Positions 30,603 to 40,253 of a stretch of DNA of 64,000 nt are shown piece by piece (position 1 is the stretch's first letter; each line of letters starts with the position of its first letter). The DNA is from UBA1067 sp050874585 (GTDB taxonomy: Bacteria > Verrucomicrobiota > Kiritimatiellia > RFP12 > UBA1067). A program made the position numbers and the translations under genes. Location: positions 1 through 64,000 of the forward strand of contig JBNMKZ010000003.1 in the NCBI GenBank assembly GCA_050874585.1, written 5' to 3'. The notes beneath the pieces are model-generated. The model did not search any database. It worked only from the letters and a program-made list of their open reading frames with translations, and was not told where the DNA came from.

Positions 30603-30645
30603 CACGTTTTTCGAGGCCCAAGAGCGTTCAGTCCCGAAAATTTTG
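30603..30645 (-). repeat. Two-state hairpin element, copy A
   Basis: Read on the minus strand this is TTTTCGGGACTGAA, a variable spacer, then GGGCCTCGAAAAACGTG. It is the same element found at 44447, 45116, 56531, 62608, 62704 and 62798. It is the only copy on the minus strand, and the gene after it (DUF2924) is also on the minus strand. Confidence 0.75.
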
Positions 30646-30707
30646 TCCTTTGAGAGGCGATGAGCGGAATTGTATGATTTACATTGCCTTGTAATCTGCA
30701 AGTCATA

Positions 30708-30741
30708 GCCATTGACATGGCAATGCAAAATGTGATATACT
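30708..30741 (+). promoter_or_regulatory. Sigma70-type promoter with palindromic operator over the -35
   Basis: TTGACA (30712-30717) and TATACT (30736-30741), 18 bases apart, form a near-consensus promoter for the methylase/restriction block. The -35 sits in the loop of the palindrome GCCAT-TGAC-ATGGC (30708-30721), extended by CATTG/CAATG, so a repressor bound here would block polymerase. The promoter also excludes the ATG at 30742 as a start. Confidence 0.7.
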
Positions 30742-30768
30742 ATGCACCACAACGACAGAGGTGATTTT

Positions 30769-32547
30769 GTGATAGAACTGAGTGAGATACAGAACAAGAT
30801 CGAGACCACGCTGATGGTGGTCGAGAGGGCGCATACCGCGGCACCGTACACATCCGTTGTGTGCGGAGCGTATGTTCTTTGCTTGGCTGCCCGTCACAGC
30901 GGGGTGACGGATCTGAAAGCGCTTCTCGAAGCTGGCCACGTTTCGGAGAAGTTGTCGGACTTTATATGCAATCGACTGGGCGACCACTGGGGCGAGTACC
31001 TTACTCTCCTAACAGCATTCCCAGTTGATTCGTTCGGCGGTTATTTCGCAAAGGCGGTCAACGGGGAGCGTTTTGAACTTGCCAAGACATCGGGCTCGTC
31101 TCTGCCCGTTGTGGAGCTGGTCTCAGATGTCTTGAGGATCGGCGAGGGCGATTCGGTGGCGGACCTCGGATGTGGAACGGGGGACTTCATTCGTCTGGCA
31201 GCGTCCAAGGTAAAAGCCGTGAGCGAGAAGAGCAATGTCGTCGGGTACGAGAAGAAACTCGAATTGGCGGCTTTGGCAGAGATCAGCATGCTTGGCTGCA
31301 ATGCGGTTGTGCAGATCGTCTGGGATGACTTCTTCGGGCAGTCATACGAGAATGACAAGTTTGACAAGGTCTTTTCGCAGCCACCGTTTGCGGTGCGCGG
31401 TCTCCCGGAACAGGACAACGTCCGCGAGTTCATCCGCAGGGCGTTCCCTGACTTCCCGGAAATCCCGCCGTCGGCCGCCAGCGATTGGCTGTTTGCCGCT
31501 CGCGCAGTCGCCGCGATGAAGCCGGGTGGACGGGCCGTGGTGATTCTGCCACCGTCGGCTATGCACACGCAGCAGGCCGAACCGTTCCGCCGGTACTTCG
31601 TCCAGCGCAATCTTGTCGAGGCGGTCATTGAGCTTCCGGCGAAGCTCTTCACGAACACTTCCATTTCGACCTACATGGTTGTGTTTAGCGAGGGCAATGA
31701 GTCCGTGAAGATGATCCGCGCGGGGAGCCTTTGCGAGAAGGGGCGCAGCAACAATGCCCTCACGACCGGCGGCGTTGCGAGAATCATGCGGAGCTTGGAG
31801 AGCGGAACGGGGACGACGCTCGATGACGAGATCTGCGCGGTGGTCGAAAAGAAGTCGCTCTTGGACGAGTCGTGTAATCTGACGGTCTTGCGGCATTTCG
31901 CCGATCCGATGGCACTCCGCGAGGGTGTTCAATTGTCCGCGTTGATCAGCGTCGGGAAGCGCGGTGCGGCGATCCCGTCAAAGGAACTTGATGACTTGGT
32001 GTCGAATGCCGATACGGGCATTCGGTATGTCTCGTCGGGAAACATCAATGACGGCGTGGTAGACGCCGTGTTGATGAATCTTTCCGAAGTGCCGGAAAAG
32101 TACGCGTCCTATTGTGTTCATGATGGTGATGTGCTGATTACGCGGGTCATGGCGAACAACTCGGTTTTCAAGGTGGCTGTTGCTGAATTGGAGTCGGGGC
32201 AGACACTTTTGCCCAGTGGGAACGTGCTGGTCTTGACGGTCGATCCGACGCGGGCCGATCCCTACTTCATCAAGTCCTGCCTTGAGAACGAGTACGCCCA
32301 GCGGTATCTTCGGAACTCGGCGGTCGGGAACATGGTGAAGACGCTGCACTACAAGAGCTTGGAGATGCTGCCGATTCCCGTTCTTCCGCTTGATCGGCAG
32401 AAGGAGATCGGAGACAAGTGCCGCGAGGCGGTTCGCCGCGTGGTTGAGCTGCGGACGCGGCTCGGGCAGGCAAAGGAAGAGCTGGGGGCGATCTTGGCGA
32501 CGAACGCGGCCGACTGCTTCGCCGAAACTGCGGAGTCCAAAAACTGA
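30769..32547 (+). CDS. N6-adenine methylase-like protein with HsdS-like C-terminal domain
   Basis: The 592-residue protein has an N-6 DNA methylase core with SAM motif I VADLGCGTGDF near residue 130 and a motif IV that reads SQPPFA near residue 203, where active enzymes have NPPF/Y. Residues from about 405 to 560 resemble a half HsdS specificity domain (IRYVSSGNINDG; LLPSGNVLVLTVDP; LEMLPIPVLPLDRQKEI). It is therefore an M-S fusion with an altered catalytic motif, placed just before a complete type I system. It could be an inactive or regulatory methylase, or a BREX/type I-like variant. The GTG at 30769 with AGAGGTGA upstream is the start. Confidence 0.75.
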   Translation: MIELSEIQNKIETTLMVVERAHTAAPYTSVVCGAYVLCLAARHSGVTDLKALLEAGHVSEKLSDFICNRLGDHWGEYLTLLTAFPVDSFGGYFAKAVNGERFELAKTSGSSLPVVELVSDVLRIGEGDSVADLGCGTGDFIRLAASKVKAVSEKSNVVGYEKKLELAALAEISMLGCNAVVQIVWDDFFGQSYENDKFDKVFSQPPFAVRGLPEQDNVREFIRRAFPDFPEIPPSAASDWLFAARAVAAMKPGGRAVVILPPSAMHTQQAEPFRRYFVQRNLVEAVIELPAKLFTNTSISTYMVVFSEGNESVKMIRAGSLCEKGRSNNALTTGGVARIMRSLESGTGTTLDDEICAVVEKKSLLDESCNLTVLRHFADPMALREGVQLSALISVGKRGAAIPSKELDDLVSNADTGIRYVSSGNINDGVVDAVLMNLSEVPEKYASYCVHDGDVLITRVMANNSVFKVAVAELESGQTLLPSGNVLVLTVDPTRADPYFIKSCLENEYAQRYLRNSAVGNMVKTLHYKSLEMLPIPVLPLDRQKEIGDKCREAVRRVVELRTRLGQAKEELGAILATNAADCFAETAESKN

Positions 32548-32567
32548 TTTACGAGAGGAACACGAAC

Positions 32568-35027
32568 ATGGCCATCAAGAAGAGCGAAATCTATTCATCC
32601 CTGGACGCGAGCTGCGACAAGCTGCGCGGCGGCATGGACCCGTCGCAGTACAAGAACTACATCCTCTCGCTGCTGTTCATGAAGTACGTGACGGTGAAGT
32701 TCAAGGGCAAACCCTATCCGCAGGTCACGGTTCCCGAGGGCGGCAGCTTCGATGATCTGAAGGCCCTACGCAACCAGGACAACATCGGCGAGGGGGTCGA
32801 CAAGGCGTTTGCGAAGCTGTCGGAGGCGAACGACCAGTTGAGCGGCATTTTCCGCGACGTGCATTTCAACGACTACACGAAGCTCGGAAAGGGCAAGGAG
32901 ATGGTGAAGAAGATCACCGACCTCATCGACATCTTCTGCCGCCCCGAATTCGATCTCGAGAAGAACCGTGCAGGCGGGGACGATCTGCTCGGCGACACCT
33001 ACGAGTACCTCATGCGGAAGTTCGCCGTTGAGAGCGGCAAGTCCAAGGGTCAATTTCTGACCCCTGCGGAGGCGTCGCGGGTGCTGGCGGGCGTACTGGG
33101 CATCGCGGACGTCAAGGCGCGGTCGGAGGGATGGTCGATCTATGACCCGGCTTGCGGATCGGGATCGCTGCTCATTCGGGCGGCGGATGCGGCGCAATGC
33201 CCGGTTGGCATCTTCGGACAGGAGAAGGACGTCACGACGGCAGGCCTTGCGAAGATGAACCTGGTTCTCCACAACAAGGCGACAGGTACCATCAAGACGG
33301 GCAACACCTTCTCCGAGCCGCAGTACCTCGGCACGGAGAACGGGAAGACGACGGTCAAGCGGTTCGACTTCGCGGTGGTGAATCCCCCGTTCTCGCTGAA
33401 AAACTGGAAGGACGGCTACAAGGACTTCGGTCGCACGGAGGGCTTTGGCGCGACGCCGCCGGACAAGAACGGCGACTACGCATGGCTCATGCACGTCATC
33501 AAGTCGCTCAAGCAGGACGGACGCGCTGCCGTGATTCTGCCGCTCGGCGTCCTCTCGCGTGGCAAGGCGGAGGAGGCGATCCGCAAGAACATCGTGGATC
33601 GCGGACTCATCGAGGGCATCATCATTTTCCCGCCCAACATCTTCTTCGGCACGGGCATCCCGGCGTGTGTGCTCGTCCTCTCCAAGACCGGCGCGAGTTC
33701 TCGTTCGGGCATCTTCATGATCGACGCTTCGGGCGGCTTTGTGAAGGACAAGGACAAGAACCGCCTCCGAGAGCGTGACATCGAGAAGATTGTCAGCACG
33801 TACAAGCAGCGTCGTGTCGAACCGCACTATTCCCGCTTTGTCCAGTGGGGCGAGATCAAGGTCAAGAATGCCTACAACCTCAATATGCCGCGCTACATCA
33901 CGAGCGGCGTGAAGGAGGACGTTCAGGACTTGGACGCGCACATGAACGGCGGTATTCCGTCCGCCGACATCGACGGGCTGGACGCATTCTGGACGGTGTT
34001 TCCGCATCTGCGGCGGCGGCTCTTCGCGGTTGACCGCAAGGGCTACGAGACGCCGAAGGTGGGCTTGGACGAGGTACGCGAGGCGATCCAGTCCGACAAG
34101 GAGTTCGTTGCCTATGCGGAGAAAGTCGCCGCCGCGCTGACGGCATGGGAGAAAGCGGTCGAGGGAACGTTCTCGTCCATCGCGAAGGGGTCGAACCCGA
34201 AGAAGTTCATCCGCACCCCCGCGCAGAAGCTGATGGAGGCGTTTGCCGAGCTGAAGCTGCTGGATGTCTTCGATGTTTACGAGGTGCTGCTCTCGTACTG
34301 GAATGCGACGATGGCAGACGACGTGTACGTCATTTCCGACGTTGGTTATGCAGCGGGACGCGAGATCGAGGAAATCACGCGGGAGAGTGAGAACAAGAAG
34401 ACCGGGGACATGAAGAAGACCGTGGTCGGCTGGGACGGGAAGATCATCCCGCGTTCGCTGCTCGACAAGACGTATTTCGCGAAGGAGGCGCAGGCGGTCG
34501 CCGATGCGGAGGCAAAGAGCGCAACGGCCAAGGCGGCATTCGAGGAGTTCGTCGGCGCGGCAACGGGCGAGGACGGTGCGCTTTCGGAATACCTCGGCCT
34601 CGATGGCAAGCTCGACACGAAGCGTCTCGCCAAGGACGCGAAGAAGGCGAAAGCCGACGGCGACGATGACGAGACCTCGGTTGCGCTCGTCGAATACGTC
34701 CGGCTGGAGGCCGAGAAGAAGGCGACGTCCAAGGCGGCCAACGAGGCGGCGGATGCGCTGGAGGCGTTGGAGAAGGCGAAGTATCCGGCACTCTCCGACA
34801 AGGAGGTCAAGGATCTGATCGTGCGCGGCAAGTGGTTCGCGGCGGTTCGGGACGGGGTGAATACCCTGCATCAGTCGGTTTCCAACTGCCTCGCTGAGCG
34901 TGTCATTTCCCTTGGCGAACGCTATGCCGCGACGCTGGATGCGCTGGATGACGAGTCCGTATCCCTTGAGAAGAAGATGCGCAAGCACATCAAGACGATC
35001 CTCGAGGTGAAAGGGGGCGCGAAGTAA
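32568..35027 (+). CDS. hsdM: Type I restriction-modification methyltransferase subunit
   Basis: The 819-residue HsdM has the N-terminal helical domain (SSLDASCDKLRGGMDPSQYKNY), SAM motif I YDPACGSGSLL near residue 190 and the catalytic NPPF in VVNPPFSLKNW near residue 271. It methylates adenine in the HsdS-specified site. It is longer than classical HsdM: residues from about 620 form a Lys/Ala/Glu-rich coiled-coil extension that continues almost to the end and may contact HsdS or HsdR. The stop codon overlaps the hsdS start (TAATG). Confidence 0.95.
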   Translation: MAIKKSEIYSSLDASCDKLRGGMDPSQYKNYILSLLFMKYVTVKFKGKPYPQVTVPEGGSFDDLKALRNQDNIGEGVDKAFAKLSEANDQLSGIFRDVHFNDYTKLGKGKEMVKKITDLIDIFCRPEFDLEKNRAGGDDLLGDTYEYLMRKFAVESGKSKGQFLTPAEASRVLAGVLGIADVKARSEGWSIYDPACGSGSLLIRAADAAQCPVGIFGQEKDVTTAGLAKMNLVLHNKATGTIKTGNTFSEPQYLGTENGKTTVKRFDFAVVNPPFSLKNWKDGYKDFGRTEGFGATPPDKNGDYAWLMHVIKSLKQDGRAAVILPLGVLSRGKAEEAIRKNIVDRGLIEGIIIFPPNIFFGTGIPACVLVLSKTGASSRSGIFMIDASGGFVKDKDKNRLRERDIEKIVSTYKQRRVEPHYSRFVQWGEIKVKNAYNLNMPRYITSGVKEDVQDLDAHMNGGIPSADIDGLDAFWTVFPHLRRRLFAVDRKGYETPKVGLDEVREAIQSDKEFVAYAEKVAAALTAWEKAVEGTFSSIAKGSNPKKFIRTPAQKLMEAFAELKLLDVFDVYEVLLSYWNATMADDVYVISDVGYAAGREIEEITRESENKKTGDMKKTVVGWDGKIIPRSLLDKTYFAKEAQAVADAEAKSATAKAAFEEFVGAATGEDGALSEYLGLDGKLDTKRLAKDAKKAKADGDDDETSVALVEYVRLEAEKKATSKAANEAADALEALEKAKYPALSDKEVKDLIVRGKWFAAVRDGVNTLHQSVSNCLAERVISLGERYAATLDALDDESVSLEKKMRKHIKTILEVKGGAK

Positions 35028-36265
35028 TGTGCGAGTGGAAACAGATCCCGTTCGGCGAGTGTTTTGAGCTGCACAGGAACAACACCTGTGCCCGTGCCTT
35101 TATGGGAAATGCTGGATCGATTCAGAACATTCACTACGGCGACATCCTCGTGAAGTACGGGGCGGTTGTCGATCTGGGCAAAGAGGAAGTTCCGTATCTC
35201 ACGGAGGACGGTGAGAAGTGTGCCCCGAAGGATTATCTCAAAGACGGTGACATCGTGATCGCCGACACGGCAGAGGACGAGATCGCGGGGAAGGTCGTCG
35301 AAGTGCGAGGGCTGGGCGACCGTAAGGCGACGGCTGGCCTGCACACGGTCATGTGCCGCCCCAAGGACGGCGAAATGTTCGAGCCGGGCTGGTTGGGCTA
35401 TTGGATGAACTCAAAGGGCTATCATGACCAGCTCATTTCAATGATGACCGGCATCAAGGTGTTGTCGCTCTCGCGGGCAAACTTCGCGAAGACGTACATC
35501 TGTGTACCCAAGCGCGAGGAACAGCGACGGATTGTGTCCGCTTTCAATGACGCGGATCGGCTGATCGCCAATCTTGAAAAGCGGATCGCCAAGCGCAAGC
35601 TCATCAAGCAGGGGATGATGCAGCAACTTCTCACCGGGGAGGTGCGTCTGCCCGGTTTTAAGGGGGAGTGGGTTGAGAAGGCAATTGGTAATTTCGCGGA
35701 TGTTGTTACTGGTGCCACACCGAGTACAGTGTGTGCGGCGTATTGGGGTGGTGATATACGATGGATGAGCTCAGGGGAATTGAACCTGAAAGAAATCCAT
35801 GATGTTGAAGGGCGAATTACAAAAGCTGGATTTAATGCTGCCAGCACACATATGGTTCCTGTTGGGTGTGTGCTGATAGGACTTGCTGGCCAAGGAAAGA
35901 CTCGTGGAACGGCGGCTTACAATCATGTGGAGCTTTGCACGAATCAGTCAATTGCTTCTATTCTTCCGAATGATTCCTATGTGTCTCGGTTGCTGTACTA
36001 CATTCTCGACAGCAAGTATGAGATGCTTCGAGATATTTCATCTGGAGGAGGTGGCAGAGGCGGTTTGAGCAAGGAAACGCTTGAAACAGTCAAGGTCACC
36101 ATGCCGTCAAGCAAGGAAGAACAGTCTGCCATCGCAGGGATCTTGACGGATTGCGACGCTGAGATCTCGACGCTTGAGCGCAAGCTGGCGAAGTATCGTC
36201 AGCTCAAAAGCGGCATGATGAGCGAACTGCTGACGGGGAATGTTCGTCTCGGGGAGGGCAAGTGA
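35027..36265 (+). CDS. hsdS: Type I restriction-modification specificity subunit
   Basis: The 412-residue HsdS has two target-recognition domains separated by a conserved helical spacer (RRIVSAFNDADRLIANLEKRIAKRKLIKQGMMQQLLTGEVRLPGF), mirrored at the C terminus (SAIAGILTDCDAEISTLERKLAKYRQLKSGMMSELLTGNVRL). It chooses the bipartite DNA site for HsdM and HsdR. The second recognition domain, about 35680-36110, is visibly richer in A and T and uses different codons from its surroundings, as expected if it was swapped in by recombination. Translation is coupled to hsdM. Confidence 0.94.
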   Translation: MCEWKQIPFGECFELHRNNTCARAFMGNAGSIQNIHYGDILVKYGAVVDLGKEEVPYLTEDGEKCAPKDYLKDGDIVIADTAEDEIAGKVVEVRGLGDRKATAGLHTVMCRPKDGEMFEPGWLGYWMNSKGYHDQLISMMTGIKVLSLSRANFAKTYICVPKREEQRRIVSAFNDADRLIANLEKRIAKRKLIKQGMMQQLLTGEVRLPGFKGEWVEKAIGNFADVVTGATPSTVCAAYWGGDIRWMSSGELNLKEIHDVEGRITKAGFNAASTHMVPVGCVLIGLAGQGKTRGTAAYNHVELCTNQSIASILPNDSYVSRLLYYILDSKYEMLRDISSGGGGRGGLSKETLETVKVTMPSSKEEQSAIAGILTDCDAEISTLERKLAKYRQLKSGMMSELLTGNVRLGEGK

Positions 36266-36320
36266 GATGGAAGCGCGACCCTCCGTGCTGAACAAGTGAT
36301 TTCAAAAGGAGAAACGACCT

Positions 36321-39300
36321 ATGCCTAACTCTCTCAACAATTCCGGAACTGCCGTGGGTGCGCCCGAGATCGCGACGCAGCAGCGGCTCATCGAGCTGTT
36401 CGAGCAGAACCTGCAGTACACCTATCTTGGTGACTTGAGCGAAGAGGAGAACCAGAACATCCGCACGGATGATCTCGCCCTCTTCCTGACACGGCGCGGA
36501 CACTCGGCCGAGATGATCAACAAGACTGTCGCCCAGCTGCATGAGGCGGCGAACGACTTGAGCCAGGGACTCTACAAGGCGAACAAGGAGGTGTACTCGC
36601 TTCTCCGCTACGGGGTCAAGGTCCAGAATGCGGACGGCGGATATGACACGGTCGAGCTGATCGACTTTGCACACCCGGAAGACAACGACTTTGCCGTCGC
36701 CGAGGAGGTGACGGTCAGCTTCGGCGACTACACAAAGCGTCCCGATCTCGTCATCTACGTGAACGGCATCGCCCTTGCGGTCATCGAGCTGAAGAAGGCC
36801 AGCGTGACGGTGATGAACGGCATCTGCCAGAACATCAACAACCAGGGCGCGATGTTCATCAAGAAGTTCTTCACGACGATGCAGCTCGTCTGCGCGGGCA
36901 ACTCCAGCGAGGGTCTGCGCTATGGGACGGTCGAGACGTCGGCGAAGTTCTACCTCGAGTGGAAGCACGACGGGTTCGACAAGCGGGACGACGAACGCGA
37001 GGCGACGGATGCGGTGCTGGAGCAGGGCGCGGCGCAGTTCGCCGAGAAGCTCGACGGACAGGTGTACGAAATGTTCTCCAAGCGGCGGTTCCTTGAGATC
37101 GTCCGCAACTTCGTCATCTTCGACAAAGGCCGTAAGAAACTCTGCCGCTACAACCAGTTCTACGGCATCCGCCGCGCCCTCAAGCGGCTCGGCAAGAACG
37201 AGGGCGGCATCATCTGGCATTCGCAGGGGTCGGGCAAGTCGCTCACGATGGTGTGGCTCTCGAAGCTCGTCATCGAGGGTGATCCCGAGGCGCGTGTGCT
37301 GATCGTGACCGACCGCGACGAACTGGACGACCAGATCGAGAAGCTCTTTCTCGGCGTGGACGAGGGAATCGTGCGGACGAAGAGCGGCAAGCATCTCCTC
37401 GACATCCTCAACGACCCTGCGGGCGGGCGTGTCATCTGCTCCCTCGTCCACAAGTTCGGGCATCGCGGCAAGAGCGAGGACGAGGCCAGCGAGGCGGACT
37501 ACGCCAAGTACGTCGCCGAGCTGAAGGCCTCGCTTCCGGCGGACTTCTCCGCAAAGGGACACATCACCGTGTTCGTCGACGAGTGCCATCGGACGCAGTC
37601 GGGCAAACTGCATCAGGCGATGAAGGCGATCATGCCGGACGCCCGGTTCGTCGGCTTCACGGGAACGCCGCTCCTTAAGAAGGACAAGAAGACGTCGCTG
37701 GAGGTGTTCGGCCCGTACATCCACACGTACAAGTTCCCGGAGGCCGTGCGCGACAGGGTCGTCCTCGACCTCCGCTACGAGGCCCGTGACATTCCGCAGG
37801 ACGTGACGGCGCAGACGCAGATCGACGCCTGGTTCGAGTCCAAGACGAAGGGGCTCAACGACCGCGCCAAGGCGAAGCTCAAGGAGAAGTGGGCGACGAT
37901 GCAGAAGGTGTACTCCTCGCGTGACCGGCTCGCTCGGATCGTCGAGGACATCATCTTCGACTTCAACACCAAGCCGCGCCTCATGGACGGGGCGGGCAAC
38001 GCCATGCTGGTGGCCGACTCGATCTACACGGCCTGCAAGTTCTATGAGCTGTTCAAGTCCCACGGTTTCGCGGGATGTGCGGTCATCTCGTCCTACACGC
38101 CCGCCCCGAGCGACGTGGCGACGGATGCGGTCGCCGTGGACGAAAGTACCGAGGCGCAGGAGAAGTTCAACACTTACCTCGAAATGATCGGGATAGATCC
38201 CGGCGACGACCACAAGCAGGTCGCGAAAAAGCTGGAGGAGTTCGAGAAGGAGGCGAAGCGCGAGTTCGTGGAAGAGCCAGCGAAGATGAAGGTGCTGATT
38301 GTCGTGGACAAGCTCCTCACGGGCTTCGACGCGCCGAAATGCACCTATCTCTACCTCGACAAGCACATGCAGGATCACGGGCTCTTTCAGGCGATCTGCC
38401 GCGTGAACCGTCTCGACAACGAATCCAAGGACTTCGGGTACATCGTCGACTACCAGAAGCTGTTCGGGGATCTCCAGAGTTCGCTGGAGATGTATTCCAG
38501 CGAGGCGTTCAAGGGGTATGACAAAGAAGACGTCGAAGGGCTCGTCAAGAACATCGTGCAGGAGGCGGACGCGCACTTCCGCGAGACGCTCGATTCGCTG
38601 GAGGCGCTGTGCGAGGGTGTCGAACCGCCCGCGAAGGGTCCGCAGTACCGTAAGTATTTCTGCGGTGAGGGCGAGCTGACGCCCGAACAGACGGCGGAGT
38701 TCGCCCAGCGGCGGAGCAAGCTGTACGCCCTCGTCGGGACGCTGGCGCGGGCCTACGCGCAGCTCAAGCCGCGCATGGCCGATGCCGGGGTCAGCGAGGC
38801 CGACCAGCAGAACTACGAGAAGCGCGTGACGTTCTTCCTCGAACTGCGCAACGACATCGGACAGGCCAGCGGCGACTTCCTCGACCTGCGTCCGTATGAG
38901 CCGGGGATGCGGTACCTCATCGACACCTACATCAACGCCAGCGAAAGCGAGAAACTCAACATCCTCGACGATTTCACCTTGCTCGACTTCATTGTCGGCA
39001 AGGAGGACGAGTCCGAGGGGAAGGAGCCGGATAAGGACGAGAAGGACAGCGTCGCCGAAACCATCGAGAACAACGCGACGAAGGAACTCATCCGTCGGCG
39101 GTCGATGAACCCCGCGTTCTACGAGAAGATGTCGGCCGTCCTTAAGAAGCTGATCGACGACCGCAAGGCGGGCGTCCTCGCGTACAGGGATCTTCTGAAC
39201 GAGTACCGCAAGCTCGCCGAGTCGCTGAAGAATCCCGAAGGATCGGGACACTATCCGGCAGCCATCGCCGCCGAGAACAATCCGCTCGTGAACGCCCTCT

Positions 39301-39491
39301 ACGACAACTTCGGCGAGGACGAGGATCTGGCACTCAACCTCAATCAGGCGATTCTCGGGACGAAGATTCCCGGCTTCCAGTTCAATCCCGCCGCGATGCA
39401 GCAGATCAAGGCCGCGCTCTATGCCGTGCTGGAAGACGAGGAAAAGGTCGAGAAGGCCTACGACATACTGGTTGCACAGGAGGAGGCGTGA
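36321..39491 (+). CDS. hsdR: Type I restriction endonuclease subunit R
   Basis: The 1056-residue HsdR has an N-terminal PD-(D/E)xK nuclease (RPDLVIYVNGIALAVIELKKA, residues about 140-160) and a superfamily 2 translocase with Walker A SQGSGKS near residue 301 and DECH near residue 420. A long helical C-terminal region follows. It translocates and cuts unmodified DNA when bound to HsdM and HsdS. A ribosome site, AAAAGGAGAAA, lies before the ATG. All expected motifs are present, so the system appears functional. It overlaps the next gene by four bases (GTGA). Confidence 0.96.
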   Translation: MPNSLNNSGTAVGAPEIATQQRLIELFEQNLQYTYLGDLSEEENQNIRTDDLALFLTRRGHSAEMINKTVAQLHEAANDLSQGLYKANKEVYSLLRYGVKVQNADGGYDTVELIDFAHPEDNDFAVAEEVTVSFGDYTKRPDLVIYVNGIALAVIELKKASVTVMNGICQNINNQGAMFIKKFFTTMQLVCAGNSSEGLRYGTVETSAKFYLEWKHDGFDKRDDEREATDAVLEQGAAQFAEKLDGQVYEMFSKRRFLEIVRNFVIFDKGRKKLCRYNQFYGIRRALKRLGKNEGGIIWHSQGSGKSLTMVWLSKLVIEGDPEARVLIVTDRDELDDQIEKLFLGVDEGIVRTKSGKHLLDILNDPAGGRVICSLVHKFGHRGKSEDEASEADYAKYVAELKASLPADFSAKGHITVFVDECHRTQSGKLHQAMKAIMPDARFVGFTGTPLLKKDKKTSLEVFGPYIHTYKFPEAVRDRVVLDLRYEARDIPQDVTAQTQIDAWFESKTKGLNDRAKAKLKEKWATMQKVYSSRDRLARIVEDIIFDFNTKPRLMDGAGNAMLVADSIYTACKFYELFKSHGFAGCAVISSYTPAPSDVATDAVAVDESTEAQEKFNTYLEMIGIDPGDDHKQVAKKLEEFEKEAKREFVEEPAKMKVLIVVDKLLTGFDAPKCTYLYLDKHMQDHGLFQAICRVNRLDNESKDFGYIVDYQKLFGDLQSSLEMYSSEAFKGYDKEDVEGLVKNIVQEADAHFRETLDSLEALCEGVEPPAKGPQYRKYFCGEGELTPEQTAEFAQRRSKLYALVGTLARAYAQLKPRMADAGVSEADQQNYEKRVTFFLELRNDIGQASGDFLDLRPYEPGMRYLIDTYINASESEKLNILDDFTLLDFIVGKEDESEGKEPDKDEKDSVAETIENNATKELIRRRSMNPAFYEKMSAVLKKLIDDRKAGVLAYRDLLNEYRKLAESLKNPEGSGHYPAAIAAENNPLVNALYDNFGEDEDLALNLNQAILGTKIPGFQFNPAAMQQIKAALYAVLEDEEKVEKAYDILVAQEEA

Positions 39492-40225
39492 CGAAGAGCG
39501 AGATAAAGGTGGGGGAGGTTCCCGTGTGCGTGACCCGCAAGGGAATCAAGCACATGCACCTTTACGTCCAGCCCCCGTACGGGCGGGTCGTTGCGTCCGT
39601 CCCGGAGGACGCATCAGACGAAAGCATCCAGTTCTTCGTGCGGGAGAACTTCGGCTGGATTCTCCGTGAGCGCGAGGCGATGCGCGGACAGGCACGGCAG
39701 ACGCCGAGGGAGTACGTGTCCGGGGAGACGCTGTACGTCTGGGGTGAGCAGAAGTTCCTCACCGTCGAAAAGCAGAAGGGGTGGGGCGGCGTGAAAATTT
39801 CGGGCAACGAGATCACTTTGCTGGCACCGGAGGAGAGCACGGTCAAGAGCCGCCGCGAATACATGACGGACTGGTATCGGCGGTTGCTGACGGATGCGGT
39901 CAACCGGCTCCTGCCGAAATGGGAGAAGAAAACGGGACTCTGCGCCGAGCGGTTCGAGATAAGGGACATGGCGCGGAGCTGGGGAACGTGCAATCAGGAG
40001 AAGGGAAAGATACAGCTGAACCTCCAGCTCTCGCGCAAGCCGAGGGAGGCGCTTGAGTACGTGATCCTCCACGAGTTGTGCCATTTCAAGTGCCGCAATC
40101 ACGGGAAGGAGTTTGTCTCCCTGCTTGATCGCTACATGCCCAGCTGGCGCGAAGTCCGCCAGCGGCTTAACGATGCGCCGCTTGATTTTGTCGGCGAGGA
40201 CGAGATGGGGAGCAAGGGACCGTAA
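39488..40225 (+). CDS. YgjP-like metallopeptidase domain protein (M48-type, DUF45)
   Basis: This 245-residue protein has the zinc-metalloprotease motif HELCHFKCRNHGKEF in the C-terminal third and the preceding RSWGTCNQEKGKIQLNLQL segment typical of YgjP/DUF45. Such genes are frequently found at the end of type I restriction operons, where the role is not settled. The GTG start overlaps the hsdR stop, so it is translated with HsdR. It is a cytoplasmic protein with no signal peptide. Confidence 0.9.
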   Translation: MTKSEIKVGEVPVCVTRKGIKHMHLYVQPPYGRVVASVPEDASDESIQFFVRENFGWILREREAMRGQARQTPREYVSGETLYVWGEQKFLTVEKQKGWGGVKISGNEITLLAPEESTVKSRREYMTDWYRRLLTDAVNRLLPKWEKKTGLCAERFEIRDMARSWGTCNQEKGKIQLNLQLSRKPREALEYVILHELCHFKCRNHGKEFVSLLDRYMPSWREVRQRLNDAPLDFVGEDEMGSKGP

Positions 40226-40253
40226 GTACATTATGAAAATGTGAGGAACCTCT

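Noticed and set aside
30742..30744. ATG at the -10 as start of the methylase-like gene
   Set aside because: It immediately follows TATACT; the GTG at 30769 has a strong ribosome site and lies downstream of the predicted transcript start.
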